The notes under the pieces: generated by a model
Seen by the model: only the letters and a program-made list of their open reading frames with translations
Told to the model about the DNA's origin: nothing
The model's database searches: none
Source: Fictibacillus enclensis
GTDB lineage: Bacteria; Bacillota; Bacilli; Bacillales; Fictibacillaceae
Assembly (NCBI RefSeq): GCF_001457035.1
Contig: NZ_KQ758619.1
Span: 248,001-312,000, forward strand
Length of the DNA: 64,000 nucleotides
Reading direction: 5' to 3'
Translations under genes and position numbers: made by a program
Shown: one piece after another, positions 53,494 through 60,816 of the stretch
Layout of the letters: each line of letters opens with the position of its first letter
Numbering within the stretch: the first letter of the stretch is position 1

Positions 53494-54510
53494 ATGTTGA
53501 ATGTTGCACTGCTGAGTAAATGGCATGTCCACGCAAAGGATTATGCAAAGGAAGCCAGCGAAAATAAACAAATCAACATTATGAAAGTCTGGGATGAAGA
53601 TCAGGAGCGTGGGAAGCAATGGGCAAAGGAGTTGAACGTGCCGTTTGAGGCAGATCTTGAAAACGTTCTATCCGATGAGGAAATCCATGGGGTGATTGTT
53701 ACCACTCCTACCTCCATACATAAGGAAGTGATTGTTACTTGTGCCCGGCACAAGAAACATGTGTTTACAGAAAAAGTGCTGGCGACTACTCTGAAGGAAT
53801 GCGACGAAATCCTGGCAGTTGCAGAGGAAGAAGGTGTGCAGCTGATGGTTTCACTGCCCCGGCTGACAGAACGGTTCTACCTGTATGCCCAAAAGATACT
53901 GGATGAGGGCCTGTTGGGTGAGTTGACTTCCCTCCGTTGCCGAGTCGCCCATAATGGTGCCGTTCCGACGGAAGACAGCGAGCATGGCTGGCTGCCTTCC
54001 CAATTTTTTAAAAGGGAAGAAACGGGAGGCGGTGCCCTGATCGATCTTGGCGCCCATCCGATCTACTTGTCCAACCGGTTGGGAGGGAAAGTAAAGGCGG
54101 TCACCGCACGGCTTCAACAGACAAAAGGCCACGAGGTCGATGACAATGCGGCGGTAATTGTGGAATTTGAATCAGGAGCCCTCGGGATGATTGAGGCCGG
54201 CTTTTTATCATACGGCTGTCCCGATCAGCTTGAACTTTACGGCACAGAAGGCACCCTTCTTTTTGAAAGCCGCCAGCCAAAAGAGCTGATTTCAATCCAC
54301 GTGGAAGACGACGGGCTTATCATGTCCGACCAGATTCCTAAAGCGCTGCCGTCTGCCATGGAACAGTGGGTGGATACCATTTTGAATCAGAGCACACCTT
54401 CTATTCATAAAGAGGATATTCGCAACCTGACACTGGTTAACGAAGCGGCAGCGCTCTCTCATCGCGAAGGACGGCGGGTCGAGCTTTCTGAAATACAAAG
54501 AGGACGGTGA
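53494..54510 (+). CDS. Gfo/Idh/MocA family NAD(P)-dependent sugar dehydrogenase
   Basis: 338 aa. N-terminal Rossmann fold starting LNVALLSKWHVHAKDY (the usual GxGxxG is relaxed), with VTTPTSIHKE and TEKVLATT (Lys of the EKP-like motif), then the alpha/beta domain with LIDLGAHPIYLSNRL. Oxidises a sugar or cyclitol. The next gene, a lactonase, overlaps by 4 nt, so the pair probably turns an aldose or uronate into an aldonic acid via a lactone. GAGGAGCGGAG ribosome site. Confidence 0.87.
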   Translation: MLNVALLSKWHVHAKDYAKEASENKQINIMKVWDEDQERGKQWAKELNVPFEADLENVLSDEEIHGVIVTTPTSIHKEVIVTCARHKKHVFTEKVLATTLKECDEILAVAEEEGVQLMVSLPRLTERFYLYAQKILDEGLLGELTSLRCRVAHNGAVPTEDSEHGWLPSQFFKREETGGGALIDLGAHPIYLSNRLGGKVKAVTARLQQTKGHEVDDNAAVIVEFESGALGMIEAGFLSYGCPDQLELYGTEGTLLFESRQPKELISIHVEDDGLIMSDQIPKALPSAMEQWVDTILNQSTPSIHKEDIRNLTLVNEAAALSHREGRRVELSEIQRGR

Positions 54511-55406
54511 AGGAAGTGACAGATAAATTGGAGTTGGTTCATGATGCAAAAGCGATACTCGGAGAAGGCCCGATCTGGGACGAGCGGAGCGGCAAGCTTT
54601 ATTGGGTGAATATCCTTGGGAAAAGTATTCAGTCGTTTGACCCGCGTTCAGGAAACACAAAGGTCTATGAGCTTGACCAGTATCCGGGAACATTGGCACT
54701 GAAGGAAGATGGTGGGTTTGTTTTAGCCGCCCAGAACGGGTTTTACCGCCTGGAGTTAAATGAGGATGGAACCAGTGATCTTGAGAAAATTGCGGATCCT
54801 GAGGAGCACCTCCCGGGAAATCGTTTTAATGACGGCAAATGCGATCCGCGGGGACGCTTTTTGGCAGGGACGCTTTCCTTAAAAGAGGATAAAGGTGCAG
54901 GATCACTGTACCGGCTGAATGTGGATGGCACAGTGGATGTACTGATGAACGATTTGACCATCTCTAACGGTATGGCGTGGAGTGACGATGGCACGGTTTT
55001 TTATTTTATTGATACGCCAACCATGCAGGTAAAGGCGTACTCCTACAACCTTGATATTGGAGAAGTGGGCGAGGGCAGAGTTGTAAAAGACTTTACCGAT
55101 GAACTCGGAGCACCCGATGGCATGACGATTGATGATGAAGGAATGCTTTGGGTGGCACTCTACGGCGGCTGGGGTGTTGTGCAAATCGACCCGGCGGACG
55201 GAAAAGTGCTGCAAAAAATCGACGTGCCTGCTTCCAATGTGACGTGCTGTGCCTTTGGAGGAGAGAATCTTGATGAGCTGTACATCACAACCGCAAGGCA
55301 GCAGCTGAGCGACAACGATTTGAAGGAACAGCCCCATGCCGGCGGCCTTTTCCGCTATCGTCCGGGTGTGAAGGGACGGCCATCGTTCCGGTTTGCGGGG
55401 GAGTAG
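54507..55406 (+). CDS. SMP-30/gluconolactonase family lactonase
   Basis: 299 aa six-bladed propeller. GEGPIWDERSGKLYWVNI start with the metal-ligand Glu, RFNDGKCDPRGRFLAG in the middle (Asn and Asp ligands) and GAPDGMTIDDEGMLWVALYG for the last ligand. Hydrolyses the lactone made by the preceding dehydrogenase. GTG start at 54507 overlaps it; an alternative GTG at 54516 is badly spaced. Confidence 0.9.
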   Translation: MKEVTDKLELVHDAKAILGEGPIWDERSGKLYWVNILGKSIQSFDPRSGNTKVYELDQYPGTLALKEDGGFVLAAQNGFYRLELNEDGTSDLEKIADPEEHLPGNRFNDGKCDPRGRFLAGTLSLKEDKGAGSLYRLNVDGTVDVLMNDLTISNGMAWSDDGTVFYFIDTPTMQVKAYSYNLDIGEVGEGRVVKDFTDELGAPDGMTIDDEGMLWVALYGGWGVVQIDPADGKVLQKIDVPASNVTCCAFGGENLDELYITTARQQLSDNDLKEQPHAGGLFRYRPGVKGRPSFRFAGE

Positions 55407-55421
55407 GACGAGTACGCACGA

Positions 55422-55462
55422 ATAAAGCATTGCTGATTGAGCGAGCAGTGCTTTATTTTTTT
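55422..55462 (+). terminator. Intrinsic terminator after the lactonase gene
   Basis: ATAAAGCATTGCT / AGCAGTGCTTTAT stem (one GU pair) followed by TTTTTTT. Confidence 0.85.
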
Positions 55463-55470
55463 GTCAAAAA

Positions 55471-55510
55471 ATGAAAATGATGTGATATGCAAGTATTTCT
55501 TGTCGAACTG
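55471..55510 (+). repeat. 40-nt dispersed intergenic repeat, copy 2
   Basis: 36 of 40 positions identical to 29797-29836; starts nine bases after the terminator T-tract. Confidence 0.7.
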
Positions 55511-55557
55511 GCAATTAACGCACAGGCCAGATGCACCTATCACCTCAAATCCACGAA

Positions 55558-55602
55558 AAAACAGGCCAGATCACATGGTTTTCTGTGATTTGGCCTGCTT
55601 TG
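55558..55602 (-). terminator. Intrinsic terminator after the LCP gene (minus strand)
   Basis: AACAGGCCAGATCACA / TGTGATTTGGCCTGCTT 16-bp stem with GU pairs, followed on the minus strand by TTTTTT. Confidence 0.82.
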
Positions 55603-55610
55603 GACCCCAT

Positions 55611-56552
55611 TCAATCATTAGCGGATAAAAACTCCTGCAGTGCTTCCTTATTTTTTTCAAGATCAATGCTAAGGACATCCCCTACATTGTGGCGCTCGTT
55701 TTGGAAGGAATTGTCCAATGGAATGCGGAGCGTTTTGACGTTATGAGCCTGGCCGGTAATAAAATCTTTGCCTACAATCAGCTTGGATTTGGAATCGACA
55801 TTGGTCTCGATGTAAGGATCCAGCAAGCCAACGATTTTCGGCAGTTTAAATACATTTTTGATACTGGTGGCTTCATTTTTTAATTTGGACAGCACTTCTT
55901 GCTGCCGGGCGACACGGCCAAAGTCACTTTGGGCATCATGGCGAAAACGGACATAGCTGAGCAGCTCTTTTCCGTGAAGAGTCTGGTATCCGGGCTTTAA
56001 GTCCAAGTTCATATCGTCGATCAGATTCTGTGGCACATTCACTTTAACCCCTTTGGGGGCAATTGTATCAGCAATTTTGGAAAAGCCCTGAAAGTCAACA
56101 ACCGCGTAGTAGTTAATATCTACCCCGAAATTTTGTTTAATGGTTTGGCGCAGCAGCTCGGGACCGCCAAAGGCATAGGCAGCATTAATCTTTTGCATGC
56201 CATGGCCCGGAATATTAACATAAGTATCCCGCATGATAGAGACAATTTTCGGCTGATTGCCCTTCTGGTCATACTGTCCAATTAAAATGGAGTCTGTCCG
56301 GGAATGGGCTTCTCCACGGGAATCGCTCCCCAGCATCAGAACATTAATCTTCCCATTCTCCGGGAGATCCCCTTTAAACTGTTCTTCGTTTTTCTTATCG
56401 TCTTCAAATTTCCCATCCCTTGCCTGGGACAATCCTTGTTTATATTGAGCATAGCTGTACACTCCCCCTGCAACGATCAGGAGAATAAGGAGCAGCAATA
56501 TGAATCGTCCCCAGCGGAACTTTCGCTTTTTGCGTCTTTGAACTCGAGCCAA
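55611..56552 (-). CDS. LytR-CpsA-Psr (LCP) family wall-polymer ligase
   Basis: 313 aa, single N-terminal membrane helix (about 15-35) after a basic RRKKRKFRWGR segment, then an extracellular LCP domain: MLGSDSRGE with the pyrophosphate-binding Asp/Arg, RTDSILI, SIMRDTYVNIPG and GELLSYVRFRHDA-like VRFRHD. Attaches teichoic acid or capsule polymers to peptidoglycan. TTG start after GGGGG. Single gene. Confidence 0.92.
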   Translation of the reverse strand: MARVQRRKKRKFRWGRFILLLLILLIVAGGVYSYAQYKQGLSQARDGKFEDDKKNEEQFKGDLPENGKINVLMLGSDSRGEAHSRTDSILIGQYDQKGNQPKIVSIMRDTYVNIPGHGMQKINAAYAFGGPELLRQTIKQNFGVDINYYAVVDFQGFSKIADTIAPKGVKVNVPQNLIDDMNLDLKPGYQTLHGKELLSYVRFRHDAQSDFGRVARQQEVLSKLKNEATSIKNVFKLPKIVGLLDPYIETNVDSKSKLIVGKDFITGQAHNVKTLRIPLDNSFQNERHNVGDVLSIDLEKNKEALQEFLSAND

Positions 56553-56667
56553 TTTCTACCCCCGCTTCTTTTATTATCCCAGTCACATAGTTACTGACCA
56601 CATTGTATCAAGAAAGGAATCATATTCCCAGCAATTCTACTATTGTAATATAGGTTGATAGTAAAAT

Positions 56668-56703
56668 AAGCCCTCTCAACTTTTCATAGAAGGAGGGCTT
56701 TAG
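56668..56703 (-). terminator. Probable terminator after the cytochrome oxidase genes (minus strand)
   Basis: AAAGCCCTCC ... GAGAGGGCTT stem on the minus strand followed by ATTTTA. Confidence 0.65.
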
Positions 56704-56728
56704 ATTTAAATTCTATTAAAGTGACAGT

Positions 56729-57334
56729 CTACAAAAACTGGCCTAAAGCATAGAGCAGTAAAAAGATGAAGACCCAGACGGAATCGACAAAGTGCCAGTA
56801 GATGCCAAAGGAAACAAACCGGCCATGGTTAGCGACTGTAGAGCCTTTGGTTTTCACATGGATAAGCAGAAGGGCCATCCACAGGATGCCGAACAGCACA
56901 TGACATCCGTGCAGTCCGACAAGCAAGTAGTAGGAGGAGATAAAAGGGCTTCTGCTCAGTGTATACCCTTCTCCTATATTCTTTAGAAACTCTATCATTT
57001 CCAGGGAAAGAAAGCCAAGGGCCAGGAGGGCGGTCAATCCGATGAAAAACAAGGTTTTTCCCTTTTCACGTAGATGCAGGGTTTTTTCTGCCAGATACCA
57101 GGTCAGGCTGCTGGAAAGAAGCAAAATGGTCGGAAGAATAATTTCTTTAAATTTAAAGAATTCCTTTGGTCCGGGACCGTCTCCCAAATGGTGGAGCATC
57201 ACAAAATAGGTAGCAAACAAGGATCCGAAAATGACAGCCTCCGCACAGATAAACAAGAACATGGATGTCTTCCTTGGCGAAGAATATTCGAGAAGGGTTT
57301 CGGTTGAATTTTCTACGTTGCTTTCCACGCCCAT
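56729..57334 (-). CDS. ctaE: Cytochrome c oxidase subunit III
   Basis: 201 aa, five membrane helices; SSPRKTSMFLFICAEAVIFG start and LLVGLHGCHVLFG helix are typical of the Bacillus caa3 subunit III. ATG directly abuts the ctaD stop (TAAATG). Last gene of the minus-strand operon; no subunit IV (ctaF) follows before the terminator. Confidence 0.9.
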   Translation of the reverse strand: MGVESNVENSTETLLEYSSPRKTSMFLFICAEAVIFGSLFATYFVMLHHLGDGPGPKEFFKFKEIILPTILLLSSSLTWYLAEKTLHLREKGKTLFFIGLTALLALGFLSLEMIEFLKNIGEGYTLSRSPFISSYYLLVGLHGCHVLFGILWMALLLIHVKTKGSTVANHGRFVSFGIYWHFVDSVWVFIFLLLYALGQFL

Positions 57335-59281
57335 TTACGCTTCCTCCCTTCGAATGGCTTCTTCAAGCTGTTCACTCGTATAAAGATCGATGCTCCGCTC
57401 ATACGTAATCGAGCGCCAGGCCATCAGGAGCAATGTCCCTGCAAACCCGGTAATCGTGATGAGCGGCACCGCGAAGATCAGTCCAAAGGAAATGGTAAAA
57501 AATCCGCCGCTGAGCAACAGAGGAATGATGGTAGGCTTCTCGACCACGATCCGCTTTTCTTCTTTTTTGGAAAACGGCAGGGTGCCATTTCCATGTTCCT
57601 TTGCATACCAAAGGTTTTCCAAATCCCTGACGACCGGCAAATACGGCCAGCGCATATGAGAGGAAGGGGAAGAAACCGCCCATTCCATGGTGCGTCCATC
57701 CCACGGATCGGCCACACCCCGCCGTGATTTTTTCTGGTAGCTGTAAAACACATTCCAGATGAAAAGAAGGACACTGATGGCCATTAGATAGGCGCCCATT
57801 GTACTGATAAAGTTAAATTCGAACAGTCCGTCCTCCGGCAGGTAGGTAAAGGTTCTACGAGGCATCCCCTGCAGACCGGAAAGGTGCATCGGCAAAAACG
57901 TCATATGAAATCCGATAATAAACGTCCAGGCCTGCCATTTACCAATCTTGTCATTGAGAATATATCCGAACATTTTGGGCCACCAGTAATAAAAACCGGA
58001 AAAGGCGCCAAACACCGTACCGCCTACCATGACGTAATGCAGATGGGCTACGACAAAGTAAGAGTCATGGTATTGGTAATCGGCCGGCACGACGGCCTGC
58101 ATGACTCCGGTTACTCCCCCGATAACAAATGAGGGAATAAAGGCAAGTGAATAGAGCATCGCCGTGGTAAAACGGACAGAGCCTCCCCGGATCGTAAACA
58201 GCCAGTTAAAGATCTTTATCCCGGTCGGAACGGCAATCAGCATGGAGGTAATGGCAAATACCACATTGGCAAATGCACCAAGACCTACGGTAAACATATG
58301 GTGAATCCAAACCATGAAGCTTAAAAAACCGATGACGAGCATCGAAAGAACCATAGATGAATAGCCAAAGATCCGTTTGGAAGCGAATGTAGAGATGACC
58401 TGGGAAAACACCCCGAAAGCCGGAAGAATCACAATATAAACCTCCGGATGGCCAAAGGCCCAAAACAAGTGCTGCCAAAGTACAGGGTTACCGTGTTCGC
58501 CACTGAAAATCTGGGTGCCGAACTGATTATCAAACAGCAGGATCAGTAAAGCTGCACTCAGTACCGGGAAGGCAAAAAGAATAAGGATCGAGGTGATCAA
58601 GGCCGACCAGGTGAACAGTGGAATCTTCATGAATCCCATGCCGGGTGCGCGGTGCTTTAAGATGGTGGTGATCATGTTAATCGAGGTCATGATGGTACCG
58701 ATCCCGGAAACCTGGACACCCATGTCATAAAAGGCTGTCCCATTCCCCACAATATCCTTGTCCACAGCCAGCGGAACATAAGAAGTCCACCCTGTAGATG
58801 GTGCGCCGCCCATCACAAAGCTCATGTTGATCAACAAGCCGCCGATCACAAAGAGCCACATGCTCAATGAGTTGAAAAAGGGGAAGGCAATCTCCCTTGC
58901 CCCGATTTGAAGAGGTACGGCGATGTTCATCAAACCGATCAAAAAGGGCATCGCCACAAAAAAGATCATGAGAGTCCCATGTGTCGTCATGACCTGATCA
59001 TATTTATCCCCTTGAAAAACCCAGAAGTGGAAATTCGGAAAGGCTAACTGTGTCCTCATCAGCATGGCGTCGAGACCGGCGCGAAGGAAAAAAATGAATC
59101 CCCAGGCAATGTAAAGGATGCCGATTTTGCGGTGATCCATCGTACGAATCAGCGACCACGTCATCTTCCACTTTTTAGCCAAAGAGATATATATAACAGC
59201 AGCAATCAAAATGACAAGAATGGAAATATTGGCGGCAACGATGTCAGAAGCGAATTTGATTTGTGTATTGAAAAACGGCAT
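57335..59281 (-). CDS. ctaD: Cytochrome c oxidase subunit I
   Basis: 648 aa with about 14 helices and a charged C-terminal extension. Haem-copper ligands visible: low-spin haem His in VMTTHGTLM, CuB/Tyr cross-link in GHPEVYIVILPAFG, HHMFTVG, and the haem a3 and a His pair in VVAHLHYVMVGG. Proton-pumping haem-copper oxidase, reduces oxygen to water in the cytoplasmic membrane. 32 nt after ctaC. Confidence 0.95.
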   Translation of the reverse strand: MPFFNTQIKFASDIVAANISILVILIAAVIYISLAKKWKMTWSLIRTMDHRKIGILYIAWGFIFFLRAGLDAMLMRTQLAFPNFHFWVFQGDKYDQVMTTHGTLMIFFVAMPFLIGLMNIAVPLQIGAREIAFPFFNSLSMWLFVIGGLLINMSFVMGGAPSTGWTSYVPLAVDKDIVGNGTAFYDMGVQVSGIGTIMTSINMITTILKHRAPGMGFMKIPLFTWSALITSILILFAFPVLSAALLILLFDNQFGTQIFSGEHGNPVLWQHLFWAFGHPEVYIVILPAFGVFSQVISTFASKRIFGYSSMVLSMLVIGFLSFMVWIHHMFTVGLGAFANVVFAITSMLIAVPTGIKIFNWLFTIRGGSVRFTTAMLYSLAFIPSFVIGGVTGVMQAVVPADYQYHDSYFVVAHLHYVMVGGTVFGAFSGFYYWWPKMFGYILNDKIGKWQAWTFIIGFHMTFLPMHLSGLQGMPRRTFTYLPEDGLFEFNFISTMGAYLMAISVLLFIWNVFYSYQKKSRRGVADPWDGRTMEWAVSSPSSHMRWPYLPVVRDLENLWYAKEHGNGTLPFSKKEEKRIVVEKPTIIPLLLSGGFFTISFGLIFAVPLITITGFAGTLLLMAWRSITYERSIDLYTSEQLEEAIRREEA

Positions 59282-59313
59282 ATCTATCCCCCCAGCCTTT
59301 TGTTATAGCTTCT

Positions 59314-60318
59314 TCATTTTTTCAGCGTCTTCAAGTAAGCGGAAAGAGCAGCGTAATCATTATCACTGAGTCCCTTGGCTTTGGGCATATCCGTGCCCGG
59401 CTTTACTTTTTTGGGATCCTTCAGCCACTTCAACACATTTTTTTCTGTGTTGGGCATGAAGCCGGCTACACGTTCCCGGTCCCCGAAATCAGCCAGGTTG
59501 GGTCCTTCTTTTCCTTGATTGGCGCTTGCAGTACTGCTTGTCGCGTGACAGCTTAAACAGTTACTTTTAAAAACTCTTTGCCCTTCGGATTCCTGGGCGC
59601 TGAGTTTTGTTGAACCGTTCTCTTTTTTCATTTGGTTTACCCATTGCTGATAATCCTTTTGACTGTCTACCTTCACGAGAAATCGCATAAAGGAATGGCC
59701 CGCTCCGCAAAATTCGCCGCATTTCCCCTGATAGGTGCCGACTTTCTCGGGAGTAAGGGCCATTTTGTTCGTTCTTCCGGGAATTAAATCCTGTTTTCCC
59801 CCTAATTGAGGTACCCAGAACGAATGAATCACATCCTTGGAGTGAAGTTCAATCACCACTCGCTTTCCTTTGGGCAGATGAAGTTCCTGGGAGGTGACAA
59901 TGTCCTTTTCCGGGTATTCGAATTTCCACCAGTATTTACTTGCGGTTACTTTCACTTTCATTGCTCCCGTGTTGTCCTGTTTTTCTTCTCCAAATACGCT
60001 TTTTACCATCGGGACGGCCAGGATCAGCAGAAGGACAAAGGGGAGGATAGTCCAGGTGAGCTCCAGTTTTTTATTACGGTTTTCCTGATGCTTTTCGGGC
60101 GTAAAGCCGGGCCGTGCTCTGTATTTGTAAACAAACCGGATAAAAAGAACAACCACTGTAACCATGACGATTAACATAATATAAATGCTTAGCTTAATTA
60201 ATGAATATTGTTCTTCTGCCTGGCTGCCGGCAGGATTCAGGACGTCCATATTTTGGATGGCTGAACAACCGGACAATAAAAGAAGGCAGCTGCCCCAGAT
60301 TCCTGCAATTTTTTTCAT
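59314..60318 (-). CDS. ctaC: Cytochrome c oxidase subunit II with C-terminal cytochrome c domain
   Basis: 334 aa lipoprotein-type start (LLLSGCSAI), two membrane helices, a CuA cupredoxin domain with GKCGEFCGAGHSFM (Cys, Glu, Cys, His, Met ligands) and a fused cytochrome c with CLSCH about residue 262 and a distal Met (MPKA). This is the caa3 layout. The start at 60318 follows AAAGGAGAGACT; the frame is open further upstream without a ribosome site. Confidence 0.93.
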   Translation of the reverse strand: MKKIAGIWGSCLLLLSGCSAIQNMDVLNPAGSQAEEQYSLIKLSIYIMLIVMVTVVVLFIRFVYKYRARPGFTPEKHQENRNKKLELTWTILPFVLLLILAVPMVKSVFGEEKQDNTGAMKVKVTASKYWWKFEYPEKDIVTSQELHLPKGKRVVIELHSKDVIHSFWVPQLGGKQDLIPGRTNKMALTPEKVGTYQGKCGEFCGAGHSFMRFLVKVDSQKDYQQWVNQMKKENGSTKLSAQESEGQRVFKSNCLSCHATSSTASANQGKEGPNLADFGDRERVAGFMPNTEKNVLKWLKDPKKVKPGTDMPKAKGLSDNDYAALSAYLKTLKK

Positions 60319-60816
60319 AGTCTCTCCTTTCAGCTGGTTTTTTTGAGAATCCAAAAAAATTTGTTTGACATGGAACGGCAAATGGCAGCAGAACATCCAT
60401 TCAGCTGCAGGTATGTAAACGTTCTTTTAGATGTAATCCCCTTTTTTTTTAGATTAAAACGTAGTCATCTTCTCTTTCGCATGGAAATATTTAGAAAATT
60501 GTTGTCATGATGTTTATGTTTACGGTAGATCAGGGAAGAAAATAAAAGATACGTATAAGCAACCAAAGAGGGAAGAGTGAGGTGAATCCATGATTGAAAA
60601 ACCAGGAGTAATGCTGTTGCTGCGGCTTCCGTTACCATACAGGACGGCGTGCAAGCCCTGCTTTTTGTTCGTGGCCAGTTTGCCTGCCACTCTTCTTTTT
60701 TCTGACTAAAACTTTACAATGTAAGGAATTAACTTCGTGTACGGTGCTCCTGTTCTTTTAAAAAATGGATATTAAAACTTTTTATTTCGCATTAAACCAC
60801 GTTGAGGAGGAGACAG
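60319..60816. other. Divergent intergenic region ctaC / formate dehydrogenase
   Basis: 498 nt. Holds the (not clearly defined) ctaC promoter area, with a half-matching cre-like TGTAAACGTTCT at 60415-60426, and a structured leader candidate at 60572-60701. Also an inner open frame of 39 codons (ATG 60590 to TAA 60709) after AGGTGAA, low complexity and hydrophobic, probably not a gene or possibly a leader peptide. Confidence 0.6.
60572..60701 (+). ncRNA. Candidate structured leader RNA of the formate dehydrogenase operon
   Basis: Perfect 8-bp pairing GAAGAGTG (60572-60579) with CACTCTTC (60688-60695), enclosing a nested stem (GGCTT/AAGCC around CCGT/ACGG, about 60624-60657), then a terminator-like hairpin GTGGC (60671) / GCCAC (60685) before TCTTCTTTTTT. 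The GCCAC arm and the CACTCTTC arm overlap, so the two pairings exclude each other, like an antiterminator/terminator switch. Not matched to a known riboswitch. Confidence 0.4.

Noticed and set aside
60415-60428. cre site upstream of ctaC
   Set aside because: Only the first 12 positions fit the consensus; the last two disagree, so it is not listed as a site.
60590-60709. 39-codon open frame in the formate dehydrogenase leader as a gene
   Set aside because: It lies within the structured segment, has odd composition and ends at the U-tract; kept only as a possible leader peptide.
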